Part shown: positions 12,007 through 23,914 of the stretch, one piece after another | Position numbering within the stretch: position 1 is the first letter of the stretch | Layout: every line of letters begins with the position of its first letter | The notes under the pieces: generated by a model | The model's database searches: none | Seen by the model: only the letters and a program-made list of their open reading frames with translations | What the model was told of the DNA's origin: nothing | Assembly (NCBI GenBank): GCA_006503535.1 | Contig: QYRS01000001.1 | Coordinates: 4,278,001-4,342,000 of the forward strand | Source of the DNA: Arthrinium phaeospermum | Lineage: Eukaryota > Ascomycota > Sordariomycetes > Amphisphaeriales > Apiosporaceae | Length of the DNA stretch: 64,000 nt | Reading direction: 5' to 3' | Made by a program: the position numbers and the translations under genes

Positions 12007-13194
12007 ATGTCTCTGGCCGAGAGACCTCATACAATCCCAGTGAAAGATATGCCGGACAACACTTCTCTCTGCAACATTGAGAAGTCTTCCTCCACAGAAC
12101 GAGCCCGCGATACCTATTCTTCCAAATCTTCAGCATACGACGAGCCCATACTGGACGAGTACGTCGAGATGGACGAGGCTTCTCTGGTCGAGCAAGCTAC
12201 TGTTCGGATGGTGCAGAAGAAGGACATGGACGTAAACAGACCACAGCTGCCGCGGAAGAGCTCCCGCAGAGCCTCTAGACTCCTTCTTAGCGACTTGAAG
12301 ATCAATACAACCGACCCCAGCCAGACTCTCATCAACACGCCCCACGACGTATACCTTTCTTCCGAGGAGGACGCATCTTCGTCTGCTGGTGACTTTTCAG
12401 ACTACGACTACGACTCCTCGAGCGAAGCATCACAAGGCTCTCCCGTTCTGCGGGCAAGCCACGAGGATACGGCACGCGTGGTGTCGGTCATCTTCTCCGG
12501 GAAGCCATGCATAGTGAACTTGACGGGTCCCAAGAGGGCAGGGTCTCCGGCATCAGACACGAGCAGCAGGCCGCAATCAAGTCCCCACGCCGACCGCTTT
12601 GACGACTCGGCTCGACGCCCGTCACCCTTCACCTCAAGGAACAGCAGCTTCTACTCAGTAGTTTCGGCCCCGCGAAGCAGGTCCGACTCGACAACCCTCA
12701 CCCGGAGGAGTAGCTTGTACTCGACAGACTCAGCGAGCCGTCGGACACCTTCATTCCTCAGCATCGACCCCTATGCCAACAAAGACTACTCTCTCGGGGG
12801 TATAGAGACCCATGCTCCGCGTACACCGAGGACGCCCACCGCTGTGTTCAATCGGGTGCAGCAGTCCCTCGGCTTACACCGCAGGCGCAGCCGACCTATG
12901 CTCCATGAGACGAATGACAAGGCCACTAGCTCAAGGGATAGCTTCTTTTCCCTGCGAACTTCGTCGTCACTCAACCTGACCACCAACGTGTCACCGGAGT
13001 CCCGCCCAAGCGTGTCTGACAAGACGGAAGCCATTGTGTCGCCTCAGACCTCGCCCCGTCGGTATTCCACTGCATGGAAGAAGATTGCACCTTCGGGTAA
13101 TTCGCAGCCCATGTCACCGTTGAGCCCTGCTGCCGCTAAGAAAGCCCTGCTCGGCTCATTACACCTCAGCAAGCGGAAGAGCATGCGGATATAA
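12007..13194 (+). CDS. Ser-rich conserved fungal protein of unknown function
   Basis: Intronless, 395 residues. I chose the ATG at 12007 (CCGCCATGT context). The frame is open upstream to another ATG at 11878, but that added stretch is CA-rich like a leader. I do not recognise the family. Visible features: a basic-Ser patch near residues 80-95 (KSSRRASRLL), an acidic-Ser segment at about 116-140 (SSEEDASSSAGDFSDYDYD), and a short hydrophobic block at about 152-178 (ARVVSVIFSGKPCIVNL) that looks like the only ordered part. The C-terminal half is full of RRSS/SPR phosphosite-like motifs and ends KRKSMRI. There is no signal peptide or membrane segment. It is probably a disordered, phosphorylated cytoplasmic or nuclear protein. 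The stop is followed within 25 bases by an A-rich tract. Confidence 0.8.
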   Translation: MSLAERPHTIPVKDMPDNTSLCNIEKSSSTERARDTYSSKSSAYDEPILDEYVEMDEASLVEQATVRMVQKKDMDVNRPQLPRKSSRRASRLLLSDLKINTTDPSQTLINTPHDVYLSSEEDASSSAGDFSDYDYDSSSEASQGSPVLRASHEDTARVVSVIFSGKPCIVNLTGPKRAGSPASDTSSRPQSSPHADRFDDSARRPSPFTSRNSSFYSVVSAPRSRSDSTTLTRRSSLYSTDSASRRTPSFLSIDPYANKDYSLGGIETHAPRTPRTPTAVFNRVQQSLGLHRRRSRPMLHETNDKATSSRDSFFSLRTSSSLNLTTNVSPESRPSVSDKTEAIVSPQTSPRRYSTAWKKIAPSGNSQPMSPLSPAAAKKALLGSLHLSKRKSMRI

Positions 13195-16100
13195 AACCAA
13201 AACCAACCAACCAAAAAAAAAAAAAAAAGCCTCTTTTTGTTATTACGTGGATTTTGTGAGACCCTTTGTGTTCTCACGGCGGCATCGGAGCGGGCGTTAC
13301 TAGGGGCCCAACGGCATGGCGTTTTAGCGATACCACATCATCGGACATCACTTGGGGATCTGTCCGCCGTCTGTTGTGTTTTGTTTTTTATTTCTATTGT
13401 TTACTTGTGGGAGGGGCAACTTGATGATACCTAATGATTTTCTGGGACAATTGTGGCACTATGGATGGAATATAATCACCACACGGAGTCGATGTGCGTG
13501 ACAGGGAAACGAAGGCATGACATCAAGGTCGGGGGTAACCAAAAAGGCGCTGGAACAAGCAGCGAGTAGCAGCCCACATCACTAGTAGAGTCGGTGATAG
13601 TCTCAAAGAATGAGCAAAAGAAGACTCCTCCACAACTTCCATGTCATATCCACTTGCACCTGTGCCGCTTTGACTGACTTTTGTCTAAATCGATGCCCAG
13701 CTTCTGTTGACAACTCGAAACCGTACTGTATGGTTCCTTGCCAAGAGTTTATGATTCGTCAGATCTGGTGTTGTTTAATCTGTGGATCACCAAGCACTGG
13801 AGAACCACGACGCCAATTTAGCCCATTCGAAGATCTCAGGCACCAGATGACCTACTACTTCATTGGTTAGATTACAATATGTTGATCATATATGGATTTC
13901 TTTACAGTAGAGGGGAAAGGGGAGCAACAACAATGCAGTCGCGTATGGCGCGTGTCTATTTCGCTCTCCTTCTGTTCATTGAGTCTTTTCCCCTTACCGT
14001 ATTGCTCGACTTGTCGTGTTTCTTGACGACCGGATGGAGCGCGTTTCTCTTGTGTCCCTCAGGTTTCGGCTGGAGGAGCGCCCGCGTTTCAATCCTCGTC
14101 TCTCCAGGTTTCGCGCCCAGACGCTCGTCAACGAACGTGTTTCCTCCTCCCCCCAAGAACCCCACTGGGCCGCCCGCAGCCCGTTCGCCCGTTCGCCCGA
14201 CTTGACTTGTGAACCAAACTGGCGGGCGGCTCGCGGGACAGGAGATGGGTATTGGCTCTGGGGTCGCATCTTTCAGAAACTTGATACAATGTAACAAAGC
14301 CACATGCAGTGGCGTATTATGTCGTTACCACGAGTTATCATTTTTTATTTTCTATTTTACATACAATTGATGTCAGTTAATATGATCGGCATCTATCTCT
14401 CAATCGGCCGTTGTAGCAGGTCGAGCGCCAAAGGCTACGGGTTGGCCTGTGTGTGCTTTTTACCGGTTGATGATGCGTCAACGTGCATACATGCGGCAGC
14501 GGTAACGCGGGCATGTTAATGCTTGGTTGCGTGTTGCTGGTGCTTTGCAAGTTGCATGGACAAGGGCACACGCAGTCGTCACCGCCATGGAAAGCCTTGC
14601 TTTTTGGCGTTCGTGACTAGCGGCGGCTTTCTTCTGGCAACGCAAAAATAGCCGTACGGTAGTAGCAGGCGAGGATATCCACCGCGGATGGAGGGCATAG
14701 CTTACCTAACTTTGAGCCAACTCTATTATTGAAGTATGGTATATATATCGTTCGAAACAAACAGGTTCTGGCTGTGCAAAACTGCCTCTATACCTGACGT
14801 AACCTATATTTATCGCGAACATGCTTGACTGAGTAGCAGAAAACAATTGCGAGCCCAACTGACTCGGACGTCTGTAAATAGCTGCACTGCCAGACTCGCA
14901 AAAAACCCACTCACTCCCCCATGCAAAAGCTTCGGGGAGACGGCACCAACCTCCATCCCCAGAGCCCTTCTTTCGCTGCTGGCCAGTCGCAGCCGGCAGA
15001 GCTGCGGAGCACCAGAAGAAACGTGGCAGTATCGGCGACAGGTACAGCACATACAGGCACGAACGATATCCATCGGATTCCATCCACCACCATTCATCCA
15101 TCCCTTGGAACGACTGGTGTGGGCAAGAAGAGTCCGTTTCTCTATGTACGTGTACTGGAGAACTTGCACCCCTCATAGCCCATGGCTCTCTCTAATCTGT
15201 CTTGGCAAAAACGGCGAGACGGGCGGGAAAACAGCCTATAGAACGGCTTGATATTAAAAGCTCCGCCCATTTTACTTTTTCTTTCCCTCCGCTCCCCTCC
15301 CCCCCATGCATGTTGTGCAGGGCCTAAAGATCCACCAATTGTTCGGAACACCGTTGGAAATACTTGCTTTTTTGGTGGTTTGTTCTGCCGTTCCTTTGGA
15401 TGCATGCCCCGTGTATCCACCCCTACGGAGTATGTATCCAACGACTAGGCTTCTTATCAGGTTGGCGATGGTGGTAGTGGTGGGGAGAGAGTAGAGGAGG
15501 GGAGGCAAGGAGGTAGACAGACAAGGGGATGTGTGCGCCGGCGTGGCACGGCACGACGTGATTCCTTCTTCTTCCTGACTCTCCCTCCTCTGCTATAGTA
15601 GTAGTATGTAGACCCCCGGCACCCGACGGCCGATGCCCGATGCCTGATGCTTGTTGGTGATGGCGATAGCGACAGGCAAATAGAGCCTGAAGCCGAGACT
15701 GCGGCGCCCTCGCCACGGTCACAGGCTAGAGTCTGCAGACGCCCTGTGATGGTTGGATCTGTACTATAGGATCAGGCCGATCTGCAGAGAGGCCCTTTTA
15801 CGCTGGCCCCCCGGCGGCAGTTTTCCTGATGCAGAATGTCTATGCAGCCATCCGGAGCCGCGGGGCCTCACGCTCACAGTATGCATCGGAGCTGGGGACT
15901 TGTAGCTACTTGGGGCTGCCATCACCGTCGGACAGCATTGCCCGTTGAACGTCGTCGTCTGCGCCCCGGTCTGTTCATGTTACTGGTGACTTGCACTTGT
16001 GACTTGCTTACCTACTTACTCTACCTTTGATAGTCCGCCTAAAGTATGTGCCATTTTCCCCTGCTGCTAAGGGGCTACTTATTAAGGTTGTGGGACTCCG

Positions 16101-18333
16101 CGCGCGCGCAAAGGACAGGCCGTGGTACGCTCGCTCCAAAAAGGCCGTCCGCCCCCCACGTTACATGCCTCGCGATCTTGGCCAGGCTGGGTTATCAGGC
16201 CCGGGGCGCGCATGAAGAAGTTGGACGAGCGCATGAACGACAGGACATGGACATGCGTCTTAACAATCTACATACAACGGGAGAACGGGCACAGCCCGGC
16301 GGGAAAGGGGGGGAATGAGGATACTGTCAACTGCCAACGGCAACGACCTGACGTCGTGTCTTCATCAATCCGCCACAAGACAGCTTCACTGCTGGGCTGG
16401 CAAAAGGGCAAGTTGTAACGGCCTTGCATCATCGTCATTCATCCATTACCCCAGACACCAGAGGCGCTCGGCCAAGTGTCGAGCATTACGTCGATTGCGT
16501 GTTAGTCAAACAGCGACCAAGACCAGTTGCAACACCTCATGTGGCATGAATACATACAGTATCAATGACGGCGAGAGTAGCTACTTACGCTACTTTAAGC
16601 TTATCGGCTACTCGAACATGAGTCATCAACCACCATCACCGATGAGGAGGCCCCTACCATGGCATATAGGCGCTGATCATATCAGGCCGAGACGGGGGGT
16701 CTTTTGGGGCCGGCATTCTTTCGAAACAATGTTCAGACCAAAGAAAACGTCGAAACGCGACACGGCCCCAGGAGACGAGGTTTGCCCCTCATCAACCCGA
16801 GAGAGATCCATCCATAATTGATCGAATTGATTGATGGTACGGATACCGTATCCTGAAACCCGCCGCCACAACTCCTGGCTTCTGCCCAGCTGCGACACGA
16901 CGCTTATTGTTGGTGGTGGTGTGCGCCATCAATGCTAGGTAGGCCCCGAGGGAAAGGTAAGCAGTAGGTAGGTGCTTCAGACAAGGACCAGCTCGGTTGA
17001 GAGCCCATCAACCAGACATTCGCTTTCTCCCTAGAAGCATTCTAGCCTTTCGAATGTCAAACCTGCGCGCCGGCGCCTGAATCGCAACTGCAACAAGCAC
17101 GTATTACCCGTATCACCTAGACCTACATCCGAGTTACAGCTGGTGGGTTTGAATTCTGACGCATCCTTCCTCCACCAAAGACACAACCTGTCCCTTGGGT
17201 CGGCCATACCCGCCTGTGTGAGGTAATGCATGTACTACATGTACGTATGTACATGCAAAGCGTTTCCCGTTCCTGAAGATCTTCGGCGCTGCAGTTGCAT
17301 GGCTGCTACAGTGTACCTGCCTGTCCTCGTTTGCATTGATTGCAATTGCAGCCAGGCCCCGGGATGTGAGATTTGCCAAAGAAGATTTTAATTGAAACCG
17401 CAACCCACCCGACTTTTTCTCCTTCCCAGAGCGACGGGACAATATGGGGTCCACGGTTTTTGGGAGGGTGCTTGTTGCCGGGTCACAGCACAGTGTGACT
17501 TGGTCTCAGTACTTGACGGTTTGTACGGGCTGCCTATGCATGGCATCCATGTACAAGTAGCGCGAGCCGCCGATGACAATTATCGACAGCAGTTGCAGCA
17601 TCAACAGACATGTACTGCTACAGTCCTATGTAGCTAGACGTCTTCAAGGGTCCCTACTAGCCGTACCGATTCTGCCCGGCATCGTACCATATCCTGTCAA
17701 ACCTCACCCACCAGGGGGGACCCCAAGACACGAGAAGAAAACTAGGATATGGCGCATTTACTTACTGTGACACTCACTCGGGGGGCCGCCGTCTGTTACC
17801 TAAATCCTTCTACAGCGCCACCACCGCTTGTCAAAAAATAAGAAAGTGGTGGGAAAGAGAAAATACAGTAAGGAAGAGAAAGAGAGAAATGACCGGTCTG
17901 GCGCTAAAGAAATCCGTTAGCGAACCCCGAACCGGGATCTCAACAGCTTATTGATGTGCAGCTTTGCAAGATTGGGGGCTCTTGGGGGTTGCGGTGAAGC
18001 TGCTCTACGCGGTAAGGGGGTTGCAACTCAAGCCGATTCATCCTTGCCCTTTCCGACCCCGGATTGCCTGATTGGCTCAGGTTTGCTTTTTTTTTCTTCC
18101 ACTTTCTCCTTTGGGAAAGTCGTCGGATATTACACAGCTGGGGGCGGCTGGTGTTGTTGTTGTCGCTGGGCTGCACGTGTTCTTCGTCTTGACCGACTGC
18201 GATTGTCTTTTCGTCGTCAGCGCTCGTGTGTGGCCCCTTGTATTGGTGGTAAAGTCCGACATTGCGATCAGTTTGCAGATGCTGGTAATGTAGCTAACTG
18301 CATGCTGACAGTATAGTGGGTGGGAGACCCTTC

Positions 18334-18399
18334 GACTTGTAGATCATCTTGGATCTTGACTCCTCTGACTTGTAGATCTCGTTGGATCTTGACTCGCAC
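18334..18399. repeat. 33-bp unit, two tandem copies
   Basis: Units at 18334..18366 and 18367..18399 both begin GACTTGTAGATC and share TTGGATCTTGACTC, with a few substitutions between them. It lies in non-coding sequence. Confidence 0.85.
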
Positions 18400-21300
18400 T
18401 AACATGGTCTAGCAGACTGTATTCGCAGAGCTACTAGGCAAATCTCTGGGCAGTACTCTGGGTTTCCTTACTGCTCCGTTCATTGAGATTGTCCCCAAAG
18501 TGGGATATGATAAGTGGATATCTTCTGTATACAGGTAGTATACACAGTAAGGAGCTAACGACCTAGCCAGCTTGTCCATCCATTAGCCATCCCCTCGGGC
18601 TTAGGAAATAACCCATTCCAGAGGGTCGGTATCGCGCTAGGATCTTGGTCTCCCTACTAGCCACAAGGATTCTCCCCACATGGTGTCCAGAGCCCATCTA
18701 TTCTGGTGCTGTTCTAGCTCTATGGCTGGTGCCTGTACCGCGAATTAAAGGGGACGCCGAACGACCGGACCGAGCGGTGAGGCTAGAGGGACAGACGAGA
18801 GCTGATACAGACCCAGGAGTTCTGCCAGGAGCACCTTCTAGCCCCGTGCCGCCAGCGGGACGGGAAGGAGAGGAGTTGGCTATAAGCTTTTGGGAAGTTG
18901 GCCATTAGCTTGGGATTAAGATGAGGAAGGGGTCTTCTGTCGGTTACTCTGACCTTTTCCCACCTGTGACCGTTGACATACAATATATATCAGGCAGGCT
19001 TCGAACCCGACCGGGCGCGCTACTCGGTATCGCATGATACACGCGCCCACGCGGAGCCTCAGCAATGGGAGGAACTGCCTTGGAACAAACGGTTATGGTG
19101 GAGGAGTTGGCACACCACCGAGAGGCCCGGTCACCAAAGCGGGACGGCCTGGTTCCGGCTCAGTAAGATTAGGACGGGACCGTGCCGCAATATACATCAG
19201 ACGGAATTCCAGAAGCTCGGCTCAGCTGCTACATACTGGACGAACCTCGCTTGGAAACTCGACCCGTACGGAGCCTCAAGATGGAGACTGTCCAGGAAGA
19301 CGAGGGGCCCAGTTGGTGGGACAGTGGACAGCCTGATGATACGAGAAATGGAATTTGACGGCTTCTCGAGGATGGGAATTCCAGGAAATGCCATCGGCTA
19401 GCCAGTTGACTAGATTTTCAGCTCGGCGGTGGCCGAGTGTGCTCTACTCGGGAACGCTGGCGGCCCCTTGCATATCCTGTCCGACTTGAGTGGCTAGCAC
19501 ACTCGGTGTGTACCGGAGCCCCATGTTTGCTCCGAGTGAAAACTCTTTCTTGATGTTTGCTCGCCTTGCTTTCGCCTTTCTCTCGAGGCGGGGACCGGTC
19601 GAGACTGAGAGCACAAAGGCCGTTCTGCAACAGTGCGTGGACGTCTTCCGACAGTCCTGTCTCGTCTCTACATCCAGCAAAGTCTCGGTACTTCGAGACG
19701 GCGGGGGTCATCATAGCTGCATATCTTGAATAGGTCGACTGATATTTGTCTGTGCTGTGAGCCGGCCAAATTTCCAGCGTGAACTGATCAGGGGCATGCA
19801 TACCGCCCAGCCGAGAACACGGCCAGGGTCCCAATTCCCAAACTGAGAAGAGAACCATCACCCTAACCAGACGGGATGATTGAGATGCACGTTGCTATTT
19901 TGCCCTTGTAGCTACAGGTAACCGGCGGATTCCTATCATGTATGCCTTTAGTACTACAAGCTCCTCTTGTTCGACATTTCGCTGGTGTTGAGAGGCCCGC
20001 CTTGACAAGACATGAAATAGGGAGAGAAGAGAACGGTGTAGAAAGATAATTACTAGATATCAATCGATGACGGGCCTTATCCGCCCCTTCCAACTCCGTT
20101 GCTAGGTCATCTTACCTGGGTTTGAAGATGGCACCATTGCGGTAATAGCGAATCCTGCACGAACAATGCTCTCGTCACATGAGCGTTGCCAGTAAGGGGA
20201 GGGATGAGTTTTCTTTCGACATCTCCTATTAGCAACATGCCTTTGTCACCAAATGAAGGACAACCATGCTTTCTAGCTAGGTCAGTGTGTGGCTCAGGTG
20301 ATTCCATTCGCAAACCTACGTACTGTGTTATCACCTATCAGTAATAGCAATAGCGGGCGAGGGAAGAGAAAAGAAATCGAGTTGGACAAAAAGAGAAAAA
20401 AAAGAGAAGATCGAGGGAAACGGTAGATAGGATTGGTGTCGTCGTCGATCCATGCGCACACCCCCCGCCAGGGGATGTCCTCGCATGTAGGTAGAACCCG
20501 GAAGGGAAGCCTACACTCGAACCCATGCTGGTAAGCCGCAGAGAACGGCTCCAACCACACCGGGCATGTAATCGAACTGTTTTACCACTCGACCACCTAT
20601 CCGTCTCCCTCGTTGGATGTAGGGCCTGTAATTGGGCATTATGAGCTTCAGTCGACTTCCTGAATAGGCAATTAGCTACCCATGTACCTAAGTAGGCAAG
20701 GTAGATGATAAGCCAGGTGATTGGATGAGGTGACTAGGTTGGGTGCCTATTAGGGGGAGAGCTCACCTTCAGCTCACCTGGGTCACCCACCCAGCTTGCC
20801 TAAATTTCAAGCTTCGCCTAACTAACTGCCTTACAGTCAACTGAGTGACTGCTGTGGTAGACCTGCCTGTGACCTGGCTGTGTTGCCTGACGGTGGCCGA
20901 TATCAACGACTGCCCTGTAAGTGCAGTCAGTCCCTCTATCCTGATAGAGCAACCACAACCGCCATGCTCCTGCGCGCATTGAACAACCATGGTCAGCACT
21001 ACCATCACCCGTTTGGTGGTCCTTACCGCCAGGCCTATCTCTTCTTTCAGCTACATCAGGACATAAGTCTCATGTTAGGCTTAAGCTGAATTGGGACCAG
21101 GTCGCCAGCAGTCATGTATGCCCTCCGTCACTAGAAGAAGAGCCCGCCTAACCCTTTGGCTGCTACTACCACTCACCTAATCCAATTGCCTCCTGCGAGT
21201 AGCCGGAAGAGAGTATATCATGATACCACCAAGTACATATGGAATCGACGAATATGGGAGACCTAGTACCATGCCTTCATGATTGGGTCCAGCTGTCCCA

Positions 21301-21740
21301 TGGTTGTCACCCCGTGTACATACATCAGCATGGCTGGCTAAGGAGACATGCCTGTGTTAATCCCCCCTTCCGGGTCGAAGAAGGGGATTGATCATTCCAG
21401 TGTCAGCCAAGCAGGCTATTGTAATTGTCACCATCATCGTGAGGCCCGTCCATCCAAGACCAGCTGCCATTCTGGACCCTACTCGACCCCAGAAGGAATG
21501 CATCATAATCCATACAGTACAATACAAACGACGTGGTCTCTTCCGGGTATGTGGGTATGATGGCTCCTTGAAAAGAACAATTCACATTAAGGAGAACATA
21601 CGAGAATGTTTCAGTTCACGTCCTTGCCACGCCTTGAAGAGGGGGATGGCGCCACGAGGAGGAGGGAGGGATGCTATTATTAGCACCCGCCTTGTTCGTA
21701 GCGGTTCAGGTCGATCACAGCCTGACCGAATGTCACCTTG

Positions 21741-21780
21741 AGAAGAAGAAGAAGAAGAAGAAGAAGAAGAAGAAGAAGAG
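21741..21780 (+). repeat. GAA trinucleotide run
   Basis: About twelve to thirteen uninterrupted GAA units form a microsatellite in non-coding sequence. Frames across it give Lys, Arg, Glu or Ser runs only. Confidence 0.95.
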
Positions 21781-22795
21781 TCTCGGAGGCTAGCTGCGCT
21801 GTACATATGGACAATCTTACAGGCGAGCGAGTGAGAGCCTATGGCATTACTGCGACCTACAGGTATGTCGCCAAGAGAACTGCTTCATTATCAATCTACG
21901 ATCAATCATATCCAAGTGGTCTTTCAAGTACGCCAATAGACGCTTCCACATATGCGATTTGCCAGCCGGGCAACATGAACTCTCGCCACCGAAGAGGGTA
22001 ATAATAGTTGATAAAGTTGACGTGTGTTCCAAACGAAACACAGTACCAGTCCCTCCAGAAAAGGAGACGAAGTGACCCCAACCCAAAAGCGAAGCGGGTG
22101 CGAACTTGAAGTCACTTTTACTGAAATGAGTTGCCCCCAAAACTGTAAGACATAACAAAACAAAACAACAAACACACCAAACCAAGAAACATCCACGACA
22201 TGCAGGTAATCGATAATAGACCAGGAGCCAGGGGGAGGGGACTCACTGCCTTCCTGTCTCGTACGACCGCCGGCGCGTGGCGCACAACTTAAAACTTGCT
22301 TTTTCTCTTCTTTGCTCAGGAACAGGGCTTGGCTAATCTTAGATTTCTGCAAGAGACTTTCGCTCTCGGGTCTCACATCGCAGCTTGACAAGCGGCGAAA
22401 GTCAGATGCGCAGTCCGGACTGCCCTCTGGCTTGGGTTGCCTTGCAGGCCTCTCAGCGTTCACTCCAGCCTCAGAGTAACCGTGTTGAATTTATTCGAAA
22501 ATGATAACGTAGTCGAGCAAGACTTGTGCCACGAACGTCAAGGTGAGAGGCAGACCGGTTATATCTGCCTTTCAATCAAGTACGATAATCACGAACGGCG
22601 AAAGAACATCATACAAGTCACAAAGGGCAGGCATCGTAGAGTGTAACATAACTGGTACAAATGTGCTTAAGCATTAAGGATTATAAACTCTAGGGTATAT
22701 AGTACAACTCCGCAAAATGTCCAATAGAAGTGTGTTCGAGTGTATGTGGTCATGTCCCCCTTCATCAAAACAGAGAGTATATTTACACAGCTCGT

Positions 22796-23914
22796 TTAGA
22801 GCAGCTTGACACCGAGAGGCTCGGGTTGCTCGAGAATGATACCCGGGCCGGCAACGATGGTCTCCTTGGTCGGGGCGCCGGGGGTGTCGGCGACGACGGC
22901 GGCAATGACGCCCTTCTCCTCGAACTTGGCGGGGATGGTGACCCGGATGCTCTTGGCGGGCCAGTCGCACGTGTCGATGGGGACGGTCTCGTTGGCCATG
23001 CCGTGGAAGAAGACGGCGTAGTACTGCTGGCCCTTGGCGAACTTGGGCTGGTTCTTGGGGTCGTTGAAGGCGAGCTCGATGGTCGAGCCGGGCGCCAGCG
23101 ACTTGGTGTCCTTGCTGGCGCTGAGCGCGGGCAGGTGCTGGCTCGGCGTGGGGTACTCGGGGTTCTCCTTGGGGCAGCTGCCGGGGACCACGAGGTTGCT
23201 GGTGCTGCTGAGGACCTCGTTGGCGTAGGGGAAGACGGTGTCCGAGGGGCCGCCCAGGGGGTTCACCTTCCAGATGTCCATCAGCGCCCAGACCTCGTGG
23301 CGCGTCTCCGTCTCGGCGATGGCGAGCATGGCGCCCTTCGCCGTGTCGAGCTTGACTTGCTGCACCAGGCCGGTGAGGAAGGCCATGCTGGAGATCTCTA
23401 AGACAGTGCCGAGAGCGAGGAAGGAGACGGGGTCGTTGTAAGGGAAGTTGTATTTGCAAGATCCCGGCTTGACCGAAGTCTCGGAGATCTGGTTCTGGAA
23501 GATGCGGAGATGGCCGGCCTCGTTATTCCGGATCTCCTGGACACGCTTGTAGGTGGTGTTGGGGTAGCCGGCCGCGATGAAGGACGACTCGTTGAACATC
23601 TCAACGGCCTGTTGGTAGAAGCTGAAGATGATCCATTCCGCAGCTAACAGGTTCTGCCAGACTTGGTCGTCGACCCCGGGAGCACCCTTCTTCGTAGGCA
23701 GGATGGCGTCTGTCAGGTTTCCAGGCCACGTCGGTGTCTTGCCCCAGTAGGTGTTGAAGATGGGGTCCTCGCCCGGAACGGGCCCATAGGTAGGGTCGGC
23801 CAGCTTCTGCGCTTCGGCGAAAGCAGCGCTCCGCTGGTTCTCGACAGGCTTGGAAAGGGCAACGGCGCCCAGAGAAGCCAGCGCGCATGCGCGGAGGAAG
23901 TGTTTCGCACCCAT
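22796..23914 (-). CDS. rds1: Secreted Rds1-type ferritin-like protein
   Basis: Intronless, 372 residues. It starts with a signal peptide (hydrophobic core FLRACALASLGAVALS, likely cut before KPVENQ). Residues about 90-240 form a ferritin-like (Ferritin_2) helical bundle. Candidate metal ligands are the Glu in LLAAEWIIFSFY (about 93), EAGHLRIF (about 133) and ETRHEVW (about 205), which fit the Glu/ExxH pattern of that fold. The C-terminal 130 residues form a beta-rich domain. N-glycosylation sequons (NLT, NES, NTT, NET) fit secretion. Relatives of fission yeast rds1 are reported as stress- or starvation-responsive, but the reaction is unknown. The gene stands alone, with about 3 kb of empty sequence upstream of its start. 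Confidence 0.88.
   Translation of the reverse strand: MGAKHFLRACALASLGAVALSKPVENQRSAAFAEAQKLADPTYGPVPGEDPIFNTYWGKTPTWPGNLTDAILPTKKGAPGVDDQVWQNLLAAEWIIFSFYQQAVEMFNESSFIAAGYPNTTYKRVQEIRNNEAGHLRIFQNQISETSVKPGSCKYNFPYNDPVSFLALGTVLEISSMAFLTGLVQQVKLDTAKGAMLAIAETETRHEVWALMDIWKVNPLGGPSDTVFPYANEVLSSTSNLVVPGSCPKENPEYPTPSQHLPALSASKDTKSLAPGSTIELAFNDPKNQPKFAKGQQYYAVFFHGMANETVPIDTCDWPAKSIRVTIPAKFEEKGVIAAVVADTPGAPTKETIVAGPGIILEQPEPLGVKLL

Larger units (their letters stand above)
13195..22795. other. 9.6 kb gene desert
   Basis: I find no supportable coding region. The longest frames (about 140-180 codons, for example at 14.7-15.2, 18.97-19.4 and 21.9-22.5 kb) overlap other frames of similar length, are unusually rich in Trp/Cys/Arg, and lack introns or motifs. 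The base composition is ordinary, without the strong AT bias of heavily mutated repeats. The region contains a 33-bp tandem repeat near 18.35 kb and a GAA run near 21.75 kb. Confidence 0.6.

Noticed and set aside
18973..19401. Plus-strand frame of 142 codons
   Set aside because: Trp/Arg-rich, overlaps another frame of 100 codons, no motif, no splice signals or promoter.
20450..20620. tRNA-Ser/Leu-like sequence on the minus strand (GTGGTCGAGTGGTAAAAC and GGGTTCGA)
   Set aside because: The T stem does not pair, the acceptor stem has a mismatch and no anticodon loop can be placed; at most a degraded relic.
20770..20815. GGTCACCCACCCAG, resembling the reverse complement of a conserved 5S rRNA block
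   Set aside because: Only 13-14 bases match; the rest of 5S rRNA is absent on both sides.
22674..23459. Minus-strand frame of 261 codons overlapping the ferritin-like gene
   Set aside because: Alternative frame of the rds1-like gene, rich in Arg/Gly/His/Pro; the 372-residue frame has the signal peptide and metal motifs.
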